Assembly (NCBI GenBank): GCA_018920245.1
Contig: JAHLMS010000003.1
Location: 4,588 to 44,881 of the forward strand
Direction: 5' to 3'
DNA from: Candidatus Aenigmatarchaeota archaeon
GTDB taxonomy: Archaea > Aenigmatarchaeota > Aenigmatarchaeia > Aenigmatarchaeales > JAHLMS01
DNA: 40,294 nucleotides
Position numbers and translations under genes: made by a program. Shown piece by piece: positions 25,936 to 35,211 of this stretch (the first letter of the stretch is position 1; each line of letters starts with the position of its first letter). The notes beneath the pieces were generated by a model. It was not told the origin of the DNA. It saw only the letters and a list, made by a program, of their open reading frames with translations, and made no database searches.

Positions 25936-26304
25936 ATGAATGGTGAGTTGCAAAGGCTCGAGGACAAGGTGAAGTTGGCAAACCTCCAGATAGACAAGCG
26001 CCTAGCGACACTCGAGATAGAGATCGAAACGCTCAAGAAGGAGGTGCGCAATATCAAGGAAGAATTTGTTGCAATGAAAAGTGGTCAAAAAGCTCCTCAG
26101 CCAATCGTACAATCAGTTACTGTTGCCGATATCAACGAACTGGCAGAACAGTTCAAGGAGTTGCGGACAGCTTTCATGGAGATGCGCCTGCGGTTGACGA
26201 ATCTTCCAGCTGAGGACCTCAAGCCAGCAATCAATGAGCTGGCAAAAAGGTTGGAAACGCTTGAGAAGCAGGTAGCAACTTCGAACCCTATTATTCTCGA
26301 ATGA
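25936..26304 (+). CDS. Coiled-coil hypothetical protein
   Basis: Heptad-rich 122-aa ORF directly downstream of the A24 peptidase. Confidence 0.6.
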   Translation: MNGELQRLEDKVKLANLQIDKRLATLEIEIETLKKEVRNIKEEFVAMKSGQKAPQPIVQSVTVADINELAEQFKELRTAFMEMRLRLTNLPAEDLKPAINELAKRLETLEKQVATSNPIILE

Positions 26305-26829
26305 TTAGCCAGCAACAATCCTACATGCACCAGGCAGTTTGGCAGATGCTCGGCGCAACGCCTCTTTAACAATATCATCCTTTCCGGCCAGTGTTCGTAC
26401 GGTCATAACCTTTTGCCATTCCTTGATGCGTGCTGCCTGGCCAATGGGCTTGCCGAATGAGTGCCTCATACCTTCTGAGAATCGGTCAGCGCCTGCGCCC
26501 GTCGCCATAGCATTCTCGCGCAGGACATGATGTGGAAACGGAAGTATCTTTAGGAAAAAGCCTGTGGCACCGAGATTCTTCTCAAGCCATTTCGTGGCAG
26601 CCATGCGTGCTGCCTCAAGGCAGTTGGAGCGCATCTGCACATCCCTGCGGCTCACGAGATGGTAGACCAAAGGCAGGTCGGCTTTGCCTGCGATATTGCC
26701 CACCTCGAATTGATGGATCTTGCTTGCTGGCACACCCTTGACATAGCTCTTTGGTGGCTTCCGCATTGATACGCGTGTCCATGGCCGTTTGGTTATTGCA
26801 TGATAACATCTGCCGGGTCGTATCGCCAT
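26305..26829 (-). CDS. rpl10e: 50S ribosomal protein L10e/L16 family
   Basis: AIRPGRCYHAITKRPWTRVSMRKPPKSYVKGVP...QMRSNCLEAARMAATKWLEKNLG. Confidence 0.96.
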   Translation of the reverse strand: MAIRPGRCYHAITKRPWTRVSMRKPPKSYVKGVPASKIHQFEVGNIAGKADLPLVYHLVSRRDVQMRSNCLEAARMAATKWLEKNLGATGFFLKILPFPHHVLRENAMATGAGADRFSEGMRHSFGKPIGQAARIKEWQKVMTVRTLAGKDDIVKEALRRASAKLPGACRIVAG

Positions 26830-26868
26830 ATTAATCAAGTCCTGATAGCTGCTGAATGTTTATAAAGA

Positions 26869-28050
26869 TTACGAAAAAGACCATTTCTTTTTCTCAGGTT
26901 TAATCTTGCGCAGCGCCGTGCGAACTTTTTCTTCTGCCGCCTTTGCGGCCTTCGGGCTGTTGCCGATACCGCATGTGTTTCCTACACCCATTATCAGTAT
27001 GCGCTCGCGGCGGTCTGCACGTCTAACCGCTTCTTCCACCGCTGATATTGCATCATGAACCGAGGCAAGCACGTTTTTGTGCATAGGCGAAAGGGCCTCC
27101 TCCTCATTGACCTTTATCACGACAGCATCCAACGGTATTCCATGTTTAACCGCGAACTCCTCTATCTCGTAGCGGTCCACACCAGTGCCGCCCATAGCAA
27201 CACCAACACCTTCTGCCACGCTACCGGTCTTCTCACCTTCCAATCTTAGTCCAGCATCGATAGTGATTATCCTATCTATGCGCTCCCTTTTGGTGAGTTT
27301 AATAAGGAATTTGCCAGGATAGCCCGTGCTGGCGCCAGGGCCGGCCGCTTTTGCCACAAGGACCTTTCTGCCCGCCACTGTTGATTTGGAAACAGCAAAT
27401 TCTTCATCTGCAAAAATCTTTGGCTTGCCCTGCATGAGATGTGCAGCAACCAGCGATCCTATACCATCACCAATGGGTACACCATCAACGAACGCACCTG
27501 TTGCTGCCTCTGCAGCCTTTGCCATCTGGCGTATCAGCGGCAGCTGCATCTGGAAGATCAGCGCGAGCTGGTATATTTTGTATTTCTTTATGAGCTCAAG
27601 GAAGTGTCGCACGACCTTGGCTATTTGGTGCACGGTCATCGCGCCGGCAAGCGCGTTCTTCACGTTCGCTGCCTGCTCCGCATTCAGGTCAGGAGCTATT
27701 TGCTTCACAAACCACTTGAAGCGCGCATCCGACTGCCGCACTACCATGTCTATTTTGCGTATTATTCCATAAGGATCAACGCTGACTGGAGATACAGAAA
27801 AGAAGTCCATGAATTTTCCTATTCGTGAACGAAGCAACGGGGTTGGTTTCTTTGAGATGAATTTTGCAATCCTTTCACGGCTGTGGTTTGCCATAGTCTC
27901 CAGTTCACTCACATCCTTTTCCAGCTTTAACACAGTCTGGGCGATCATGAGCCGCGGTCCGAATATTATGAACATTAAGAAAATCAGAAACCATAGTATT
28001 GTCGATATGAGGTCTGTCTGACCTCCAATTTGTGCAAGCATAGCAATCAC
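26869..28050 (-). CDS. DUF1512 family membrane-anchored protein
   Basis: N-terminal TM; DPYGIIRKIDMVVRQSDARFKWFVKQIAP...GIGSLVAAHLM...GPGASTGYPGKFL. Confidence 0.82.
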   Translation of the reverse strand: MIAMLAQIGGQTDLISTILWFLIFLMFIIFGPRLMIAQTVLKLEKDVSELETMANHSRERIAKFISKKPTPLLRSRIGKFMDFFSVSPVSVDPYGIIRKIDMVVRQSDARFKWFVKQIAPDLNAEQAANVKNALAGAMTVHQIAKVVRHFLELIKKYKIYQLALIFQMQLPLIRQMAKAAEAATGAFVDGVPIGDGIGSLVAAHLMQGKPKIFADEEFAVSKSTVAGRKVLVAKAAGPGASTGYPGKFLIKLTKRERIDRIITIDAGLRLEGEKTGSVAEGVGVAMGGTGVDRYEIEEFAVKHGIPLDAVVIKVNEEEALSPMHKNVLASVHDAISAVEEAVRRADRRERILIMGVGNTCGIGNSPKAAKAAEEKVRTALRKIKPEKKKWSFS

Positions 28051-28066
28051 TTGTATCTCACCCTAT

Positions 28067-28651
28067 TTAAATGTTGAAATAAGCGAGGATGGTGAGCAGG
28101 GCGCCAGCTGTTATCGGAACAGTGATATTGTCGTCTATTCGCGGTAATGCTTCTATCGTCATCGTTATCCAAGCTGTCAAGAAGGCTCGCAATGGATTCA
28201 CAAAAAAGAGGAGAACTAAAAAGGCCGACAGCCAGAACGTTATCGAACCTTCCCAGCTCTTTTTTGGGTTGACTGGAAGCTTGTGCCTGCCGAAATAAAA
28301 ACCAATTACAGTGGATGCCGAGTCCGCGAGAGCCAGAACAGCTATCGCCGCAGCAGCCGCCACCACATCGAACAGCAATATTGAGATAGTTGCTCCTGTA
28401 TAAAATGTTATGGCGCCCATCAATGGCCTCTCGCCGGAACGCTCATAACCTATGGCGAAACTCTCGGCAAGCCTGTCCATACCAGTTGCTGGTCTGTGTC
28501 TTTTGCGCCTCCAGAATGCCCATAGCACAAAAAATGCTAGCACAGCTACTGTGACAATTGCACCAATCCATTTTCCCCACCACAGCAGCGGAATTATGCT
28601 TATTATGCCTGCAGCATGAACTGCCTGCCTACGCAACTCGAACCAGTCCAT
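28067..28651 (-). CDS. Dolichol kinase/SEC59-like (CTP-dependent polyprenol or diacylglycerol kinase family)
   Basis: RRQAVHAAGI, LADSASTVIGFYFGRHKLPVNPKKSWEGSI, multi-TM. Confidence 0.82.
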   Translation of the reverse strand: MDWFELRRQAVHAAGIISIIPLLWWGKWIGAIVTVAVLAFFVLWAFWRRKRHRPATGMDRLAESFAIGYERSGERPLMGAITFYTGATISILLFDVVAAAAAIAVLALADSASTVIGFYFGRHKLPVNPKKSWEGSITFWLSAFLVLLFFVNPLRAFLTAWITMTIEALPRIDDNITVPITAGALLTILAYFNI

Positions 28652-28655
28652 AATT

Positions 28656-28985
28656 TCACTTCTTCTTGAATGCTGCCCTGAAAGGCCATGTTATCAGTTT
28701 TAAAAAATAGAGTATGAAGTGCAGGAACTCATAGACGATAATGAGGCCTATACCGGCGAGAGCGAACTTTATGCCCATGTCCACTGTTGTTGGTATGACA
28801 AAAGGCAATGATATGCCGAGATAGGCAGCAACTCCATTGATTATCCATGGGAAAGCAAATCCTATCATTCCGGCTATGCTTGCCCTCACAAGTAACTTGA
28901 ACAACTTGTAGAGCACGAACAGCGAGATGATGAAAACTATCGCCACCATGGCAACCTCGGGCGTGAGCCAAGTCGGCAATACCAT
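28656..28985 (-). CDS. Hypothetical membrane protein
   Basis: 109-aa ORF with three or more hydrophobic segments. Confidence 0.6.
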   Translation of the reverse strand: MVLPTWLTPEVAMVAIVFIISLFVLYKLFKLLVRASIAGMIGFAFPWIINGVAAYLGISLPFVIPTTVDMGIKFALAGIGLIIVYEFLHFILYFLKLITWPFRAAFKKK

Positions 28986-29047
28986 AACAAGTTATTGGCT
29001 TGTCTGTTTAAAAAGTTTTATTAGTGTTTTCTGACAATATACAGGCC

Positions 29048-29674
29048 ATGCCAAGGGCCAAAATAATAATCATTGGCACATCCCACATCTCACCCCAGTC
29101 CGTTGAAGCTACGCGGGATAGAATACTTCGCGAGCAGCCTGATTGTGTGGCTATTGAGCTTGATCCTATACGTTATAGGGCGTTGCAGCACCCGCAACCG
29201 CCTAGCATACGTGCAGGCGCCACTGCATGGCTTCTGCACACGCTGCAGAATCGTCTCAGTAAGGCCACAGGTGTCCTTCCAGGAAGCGAGATGCTTGCAG
29301 CCATAAATACTGCAAAGGAAATCGGAGCGGACATTGTTCTCATAGACATGTCTATAGAACGTATACTAGCAGAGATGCGTGCTGTGCCCATGATGCGCAA
29401 GTTCAGCATGCTCTTACATCTCTTGGTCAGCGCGACTTTTGGACAAAAGACCGTTAATCTCTCGGACGTGCCAGACGAACGGTTGGTGCGGCAAGTGCTC
29501 AGATACATGTCAAAGAAAATGCCTGATTTCTACAAGATACTCGTGACCGAGCGCAATGCCTATATGGCTAAATGGGTGCGCGAGCTGGCAAAGAAGCACA
29601 AGAAGATAGTTGTCGTTGTTGGTATGGCCCATGTCGCAGGTCTTAGTAAGCTTTTAAAGGTACGGGCAAAATAA
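29048..29674 (+). CDS. TraB/GumN-family protein
   Basis: IIIIGTSHISPQSVEATRDRILREQPDCVAIELDPIRY...VVVVGMAHVAGL. Confidence 0.9.
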   Translation: MPRAKIIIIGTSHISPQSVEATRDRILREQPDCVAIELDPIRYRALQHPQPPSIRAGATAWLLHTLQNRLSKATGVLPGSEMLAAINTAKEIGADIVLIDMSIERILAEMRAVPMMRKFSMLLHLLVSATFGQKTVNLSDVPDERLVRQVLRYMSKKMPDFYKILVTERNAYMAKWVRELAKKHKKIVVVVGMAHVAGLSKLLKVRAK

Positions 29675-29680
29675 TTCAAC

Positions 29681-30250
29681 ATGAATTTCAGCCGCATAGA
29701 GCTCAGGGACCTTGCGATATCTGCAATTGTTCTCGGTTTTGCACTTGGAGGTTTCGAAGGATTCTTTCAGGCGCTACTCATAGTAGCCATAGTATTCCTG
29801 AGCCACGAGGTGCTCGGGCATAAGCTGGTAGCGCAGCACTACGGTTGCTTTGCGGAATACCGCATGTGGCCGATGGGACTAATGCTCGCGCTAATAACAT
29901 CCTTCTTCGGCTTCATATTCGCAGCTCCCGGCGCTGTCTATATCTCACCCGTGACGAAACAACGTTTTGCATTCACGGTCGTGCATCTTACGAGGCGCGA
30001 ACATGGATTAATATCAATAGCAGGTCCAGCACTCAACATAGCTATGGGCATTGTCATGCTTGCAGCAAGTATCGTCTGGCCTATAGCCTTGTTCATGCTT
30101 GCCGCGCGCTTCTCAGCCTTCCTTGCAATATTCAACCTTCTTCCAATACCACCGCTGGACGGACAGAAGGTGCTGGAATGGTCTAAGCTTGCCTGGGCCA
30201 CAGCGATAGCAACGGCTGCATGTCTCTACATAGCCACTATTATTTTCTAA
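29681..30250 (+). CDS. Site-2 protease (M50 family) metalloprotease
   Basis: HEVLGH (HExxH), NLLPIPPLDGQKVL. Confidence 0.88.
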   Translation: MNFSRIELRDLAISAIVLGFALGGFEGFFQALLIVAIVFLSHEVLGHKLVAQHYGCFAEYRMWPMGLMLALITSFFGFIFAAPGAVYISPVTKQRFAFTVVHLTRREHGLISIAGPALNIAMGIVMLAASIVWPIALFMLAARFSAFLAIFNLLPIPPLDGQKVLEWSKLAWATAIATAACLYIATIIF

Positions 30251-30610
30251 TTATTTTCTCAGGCCGACCTTCGCTATAAGGCTGAGCGCCACAATGAACC
30301 CGGTTATTCCGAAGGCAACGAGGAGGTTTATGAAGAAGGCCTTGGCGGGCGCCGAAAGCGTGGCGAGCTCAGTTATGCTGGTCATTGCGAACAATATCAC
30401 TGTCAGGGCTGTCACGCCTATCAGCAGGTCCCGTTCCTCTTCCACACGGATGTTCAGTATTGCCACTGCCGCACCACAAATGCCTAGCATGAGCACCGTG
30501 AGTGCCATATCGAAGTTCCACAGTGCAGCTGCTGCTGATATCAGCAATATCGCTAGAAACCAGCCCGTGCCAGCCTCGAGTTTGAAAGGTGTTCTTCTGG
30601 TTTTTGGCAT
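30251..30610 (-). CDS. Hypothetical multi-TM membrane protein
   Basis: 119-aa hydrophobic ORF. Confidence 0.55.
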   Translation of the reverse strand: MPKTRRTPFKLEAGTGWFLAILLISAAAALWNFDMALTVLMLGICGAAVAILNIRVEEERDLLIGVTALTVILFAMTSITELATLSAPAKAFFINLLVAFGITGFIVALSLIAKVGLRK

Positions 30611-30640
30611 AACAATAAAGGCAAGGACTGCCTTAAAAAA

Positions 30641-31327
30641 CTAACCTTGGTATTCAGCTTCGGACACTTCTCGTAGTCGCTTTGCCTTTTCCGGCCCTAT
30701 ACCTGCGACTTCGCGGAGCTTTTCTTCATCGGCTGTAATCACATTTCTTATTGTCCTGAACCTTTTCAGCAACCTCCGCGCAAGCGTTATCGATATGCCT
30801 GGCAGTCCGGAAACGACATACTCCTGCAGTTCGGCCATCGTCATGCGTGGTTTCTTCTCCCTTATGGCAATGCTTCTTTCTAGGTCTACCTGCTCACGTC
30901 TTGCCAGCCAATATATCATTCCAGCTGTTTCAGTTTCATCAGCTGTCCAGATTATCGGTATGCCCCAGTCAATGGCTATTGTTGCGAGAGCGCCTCGAAT
31001 GGCGTTCGGTGTCAGTCCGCTCCTACCATAGAGGCTGGGGCCCTCGATTATCAGCAGGGGCTTCTCAAAGTTTTCCTTCAGCGCTTTCATCTGGTCGAAC
31101 AGTCGCTTGTCGATGATGCTCGAGATAAAATCATCCGTGACCTTCCGCTCTATGCAGACACGGTCGCTAACGACATAGTCGCCGACGAGCAGCATTCTAG
31201 GCTGGAGCGTGCAATCATATGCAGCGAGCGCGTCGACCACACGGTTCTTGGCCTCTCTGTTGTCCACAAATATTAGTATGCTCTTCTTCGCTCTCGATTC
31301 AGCCAACGCCCTTGACAGTCCACCCAT
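30641..31327 (-). CDS. ERCC4/XPF-family nuclease plus tandem HhH (nuclease half of Hef)
   Basis: IFVDNREAKN, RMLLVGDYVVSDRVCIERKVTDDFISSIIDKRLFDQ, HhH LPGISITLARRLLKRF and VAGIGPEKAKRL. Confidence 0.93.
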   Translation of the reverse strand: MGGLSRALAESRAKKSILIFVDNREAKNRVVDALAAYDCTLQPRMLLVGDYVVSDRVCIERKVTDDFISSIIDKRLFDQMKALKENFEKPLLIIEGPSLYGRSGLTPNAIRGALATIAIDWGIPIIWTADETETAGMIYWLARREQVDLERSIAIREKKPRMTMAELQEYVVSGLPGISITLARRLLKRFRTIRNVITADEEKLREVAGIGPEKAKRLREVSEAEYQG

Positions 31328-31371
31328 ACAAATCAGTTAAACTTAAATATATCAAAGAATTAATATAAATT

Positions 31372-31476
31372 GTTGCCTGGGAAGATTTCAGCGTTCAGAC
31401 AGAAAGTCTTCGGACTTAATGTCAGCAGCATCTCGTAAGAGAGCTTCAAAGAACATTGGACTTCGGACCGGGCAAC
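31372..31476 (+). ncRNA. Putative structured ncRNA between the two Hef halves
   Basis: GTTGCCTGG(31372-31380)/CCGGGCAAC(31468-31476) closing helix, AAGTC-TTCG-GACTT and TCTC-GTAA-GAGA internal hairpins, TATA-like CTTAAATATA about 25 nt upstream, T-run at about 31487-31491. Confidence 0.4.
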
Positions 31477-31477
31477 G

Positions 31478-32998
31478 CTATAAGAATTTTTCTAATGTAT
31501 TTTCTTCCTGCATGTGTTTTAAAATTTCCTTCATTGTAGCTTCCTTGCGCCGGGCAATAAAATAGTAAGCCTCGTCGCGCGTACCTTTGGTTAGCAGGAA
31601 AATTATTTTTCCTACCTTTGTCCTACCAACACGGCCTCTGCGTTGAATCATTCTTATTTCAGATGGTACCGGTTCGTAAAATATTGCCACGTCCGCAGAA
31701 GGTACGTGCAGGCCTTCCTCGGATACTGGAGAACCGATAAGGCAATTGTACACGTCCACGTTATAGTCTCGTATGACATCTATCTGTTCCTTCTGGCTCA
31801 TGCCCTTCGAGCCGGCCTGTCCGATAAGGATGGCAGGTCTGCACCCTTCGACCCGTTTGAGGACCTTTTTGATACGCTCGATGTTGTCGCGGTAGTGACT
31901 AAAAACAATTATTTTTAGCTTCGAATTGTTTGCGAGCAGCTTCGAGACCGTTTCTGCCAGCGCGCGCATCTTCGGATGCTCCGCACCTTCCTCGTAGAGT
32001 TTCTCTACAATTTGTATAGCACGCGCTACACCCGGGTTCGCCAGCAGCCTCTTTGCAGAACGTGTATTGTCCTCGGATAGTTTTATGAAATATAATCGCG
32101 TGGCTGCTACGCTCTGCGTTTCCAAAAGTTCTAATGCATGCCAGACCTTCAATACAGTGGCCAATTGCGCAAGAATGTAGTAGCAGGCAGGGTTATGGTC
32201 TGCCTTCAACTCCTGCTGAATACGTTTCTGAGCAACCAATACATCCTTTTTGGAGCGTATGTGAAGGTTGTATTTCTTCAAGGCTTCTAGCGTATCTCTG
32301 AGCACACCTTTCAAAGCATCCTGCGCGTTTTTCATCTGTAGAGGTAGCTCGACCTTGATCCATTCGGTTTCAATCTGCTTGACGTACGGCGTGACGTCAG
32401 CATCAGCCTCGGTTCGTATCTCAACAGCCTCGATGAAAAGATTTTTTCTTATCTCGTTGATTATGATTTCATTGCTCCCCGGACTTGCTGTTAGGCCGAG
32501 GATTCGAGGATTGCTGGCATCTTCGATATATCTCTTTGCGACTGCTGGATAGGCGTATTTTTTGACAGACCTATGGCATTCGTCAACAACGAGCACCGAA
32601 TAGTTGCTCAGGTCAAGTATGCCGCTTGCAATATCATGCTGTATGCATTGTGGGGTTGATATAATGATTCTGGCTGACTTGTATAGTCTGCTGCGCGCAT
32701 CAGGTTTGATCTTGCCTGTTATGAGTACGATGTCTTCTTCCGGTAGGTTGAAGGCGTTCTGAAATGCTTTCTGATGCTGCGCGCAAAGCGGTCGCGTTGG
32801 TGCCATAATCAGCGCGCGAGAGTCGTTGAACTGTTTCAACCTCTCCGCTGCAAGCAATATCGCTATCGCCGTTTTGCCAGTTCCTGTCGGTAGGACGCAG
32901 AGCGTATTCTTGTTCAAAACCGTTGTTAATATGTTCTTCTGATATTCACGCTCCTCTACGGTCTCTGGCTTGAGAAGGGGGTGGCTGACGAACGGCAT
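31478..32998 (-). CDS. hef: Hef-type SF2 helicase (helicase half of Hef)
   Basis: CVLPTGTGKTAIA, VVDECHR (DECH), LTASPGS, VGRTKVG; ends without ERCC4 nuclease. Confidence 0.93.
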   Translation of the reverse strand: MPFVSHPLLKPETVEEREYQKNILTTVLNKNTLCVLPTGTGKTAIAILLAAERLKQFNDSRALIMAPTRPLCAQHQKAFQNAFNLPEEDIVLITGKIKPDARSRLYKSARIIISTPQCIQHDIASGILDLSNYSVLVVDECHRSVKKYAYPAVAKRYIEDASNPRILGLTASPGSNEIIINEIRKNLFIEAVEIRTEADADVTPYVKQIETEWIKVELPLQMKNAQDALKGVLRDTLEALKKYNLHIRSKKDVLVAQKRIQQELKADHNPACYYILAQLATVLKVWHALELLETQSVAATRLYFIKLSEDNTRSAKRLLANPGVARAIQIVEKLYEEGAEHPKMRALAETVSKLLANNSKLKIIVFSHYRDNIERIKKVLKRVEGCRPAILIGQAGSKGMSQKEQIDVIRDYNVDVYNCLIGSPVSEEGLHVPSADVAIFYEPVPSEIRMIQRRGRVGRTKVGKIIFLLTKGTRDEAYYFIARRKEATMKEILKHMQEENTLEKFL

Positions 32999-33050
32999 GA
33001 TACTTTTTTAAAACACAAACTTAAATACGTTCCAAATACAAATAACTTTC

Positions 33051-33230
33051 GGGCCCGTAGTCTAGCTTGGAGCCCCTTTCTTTTCCCGAAAAGAAAGGCC
33101 CTCGGGTTCAAAGAAAAGGGACGAGCAATAGGATTCCAGCCTTGGGGCACTTCTTTGCCTGATGGCAAAGACATGCACTAGAAGAGCAGGAAAGCTGGTG
33201 ACCTGCGTTCAAATCGCAGCGGGCCCACCA
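33051..33230 (+). tRNA. tRNA-Pro (anticodon TGG, 33143..33145) with two insertions: D-loop about 33071..33128 and anticodon loop 37/38 about 33147..33192; CCA encoded
   Basis: GGGCCCG/CGGGCCC acceptor, CCAGC..GCTGG anticodon stem, CTGCG-TTCAAAT-CGCAG T-arm, CCA; same first 21 nt as the tRNA at 23897. Confidence 0.9.
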
Positions 33231-33267
33231 TAGAAAAGCATAAATGTTCTCTATACTTTCTTTTGGT

Positions 33268-33888
33268 ATGCACGGAAAATTTCTTGTCATAGAGGGAATG
33301 GACGGCTGTGGCAAATCTACACAGGTCAAGCAACTGGTAAAACTTCTAACGAAGAAAAATATACCATTCCATTTGACAGAAGAACCTTGGACAAAGGGGC
33401 TCAGGCCAATAATTAAAGAGCTTATCTCCTCTGGCACGAAGCTGGATGATGCAGCCCTGGATGCTTTGTTATATACAGCCGACAGGCGCCTGCATATAAA
33501 AAAGGAAATAGAACCTGAGCTGGCTGCTGGCAAGCTCGTCATTTGCGACAGGTATTATCATTCCACGTTCACTTACCAGCAGGTGCAGGGCATCGAATTC
33601 TCATGGTTGCGCGAGATAAACAGATTTTCGATGAAGCCAGACATCACAATAATATTTGATGTGCCACCCGAAACTGCCATCGAACGCCTAGTAAAAGATG
33701 ACAAACGCAAAACATTTGACAAATTTGAGAAGCTTGAATTTTTGAAAAAATTGCGCGCAGCATACCTTGCTCTGCCGGCATTGCTGAAAGACGAAAAGAT
33801 TGTGGTCATTGATGCCAATAGGCCACCGGACAAAGTGTTTGAGGACCTCAAACTCGTGTTGGTCCGCGAACTTGAACTGAAGCTTTGA
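33268..33888 (+). CDS. tmk: Thymidylate kinase
   Basis: FLVIEGMDGCGKSTQVKQL, TEEPW, CDRYYHSTFTYQ. Confidence 0.95.
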   Translation: MHGKFLVIEGMDGCGKSTQVKQLVKLLTKKNIPFHLTEEPWTKGLRPIIKELISSGTKLDDAALDALLYTADRRLHIKKEIEPELAAGKLVICDRYYHSTFTYQQVQGIEFSWLREINRFSMKPDITIIFDVPPETAIERLVKDDKRKTFDKFEKLEFLKKLRAAYLALPALLKDEKIVVIDANRPPDKVFEDLKLVLVRELELKL

Positions 33889-33927
33889 TTCAAAATATAT
33901 TTATCCTTTTGCATGCATATAGCGCGA

Positions 33928-35211
33928 ATGGTAAAAATATCCTATATTGAAAAGGTTAACGCCAAGTCTCCTCCTGACATATCCTATATTTTTAACACCG
34001 ACTCTTTTGTCATTCGGGCGCTTGCCGCGAGCTTTTCGCAGAAATTGAAGCTAGAAGAAGATTGGAAAAAAACGTACGAATATTATAATGAAAACCCAGA
34101 AGAGGCCAAAGAATATGTTAACAGAGTGGTCAAAGGTTACGGCCACAATATACTCCAGGAGATAGATTATGATGCTATTGTCTTTGACGGAATTTCAAGA
34201 TTTGCTACACTTTACTTGTGGAGAAACATAAATACACCAAATGAAACTTATGGTGCTGGTATTGAAACATCCTTTCGAATAGCAAAACCTACAAAATATC
34301 GTGGGGAAGTAGAAGAAATTTATCTTAAATGCCTTGAAGCATATGAAGAATGCTTGAACCGCAATATTCCACCCCAAGATGCACGCTATCTTATTCCAAT
34401 GGGCGCAACAACACGGATGTTGATATCTGCAAATTCAAGGTACTGCAACAAAATAACAAAAGCGGCAGCACAGTGCCCATTACCTGAGCTCCAAAAGATA
34501 TCTAAAAGGTTGAAACAGATTGTTAAAAAAATAGGTTGCGAGACTGATGAAAAAGTGCCTTCTAAATGGGAGTTGTTTGGGGATTCTCAAGAAAAAGATG
34601 TTTCCATCGATATATTCGGTAAGAGCAATGATCCCTTTAGCATTTCCCTTTCAGCTTACATCCGCGGAAGTCTTTCGATGTACGCGGAGCTTGTGCGCCA
34701 GCGGCAGTTGCGCTGGAATATAGAACCTGTAAGCAGGATTGCCGAAAAAGGAAGATTTGTAATACCACCAAGTTTTGACGAAGATGTAAAGAAAATATAT
34801 AAAGAGATAGCGAAGAAAGCTCACGACAATCAAATGGATTTGCTGAGAAAAAAAGATCCTACGTTTGCTTATTATTTGCTTATGGGTCAAGAGGCGACTG
34901 CAGACGTCTATGCGCATAGTGCCGGAGCATTTGAGCTGTCACAAGCCAGGACATGCGGCACAGCGCAATGGGAAATCCGAAATTTTGGCACAGAAGTTGC
35001 GAAGAAACTTGCAAACCTCGGTTATGAGAAAAAGGTTGGACCAAAGTGCTGGAGAGAAGGTATCATCTGTACCGAACCCAATACTTTCAAAACAAAATAC
35101 AACAAATGCCCAGTTCTCTCAAAGAGGACATCTGGCGAAAAATTGAAACTCAACGAAGCATTAGAATTGCTAAAAACAGAATATGAAGTATTTGAGGTCC
35201 AGATTAGCTAA
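33928..35211 (+). CDS. Tandem-duplicated divergent ThyX-like (FAD-dependent thymidylate synthase family) protein
   Basis: Two ThyX-like halves: GHNILQEIDYDAIVFDGISRFATLYLWRNINTPNE..ARYLIPMGATTRMLISANSRY and SLSMYAELVRQRQLRWNIEPVSR..AYYLLMGQEATADVYAHSAGAFELSQARTCGTAQWEIR; adjacent to tmk. Confidence 0.75.
   Translation: MVKISYIEKVNAKSPPDISYIFNTDSFVIRALAASFSQKLKLEEDWKKTYEYYNENPEEAKEYVNRVVKGYGHNILQEIDYDAIVFDGISRFATLYLWRNINTPNETYGAGIETSFRIAKPTKYRGEVEEIYLKCLEAYEECLNRNIPPQDARYLIPMGATTRMLISANSRYCNKITKAAAQCPLPELQKISKRLKQIVKKIGCETDEKVPSKWELFGDSQEKDVSIDIFGKSNDPFSISLSAYIRGSLSMYAELVRQRQLRWNIEPVSRIAEKGRFVIPPSFDEDVKKIYKEIAKKAHDNQMDLLRKKDPTFAYYLLMGQEATADVYAHSAGAFELSQARTCGTAQWEIRNFGTEVAKKLANLGYEKKVGPKCWREGIICTEPNTFKTKYNKCPVLSKRTSGEKLKLNEALELLKTEYEVFEVQIS

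Noticed and set aside
31372-31476. C/D box sRNA or RNase P RNA identity for the Hef spacer RNA
   Set aside because: No C box (RUGAUGA) on either strand, and the length and motifs do not fit RNase P.
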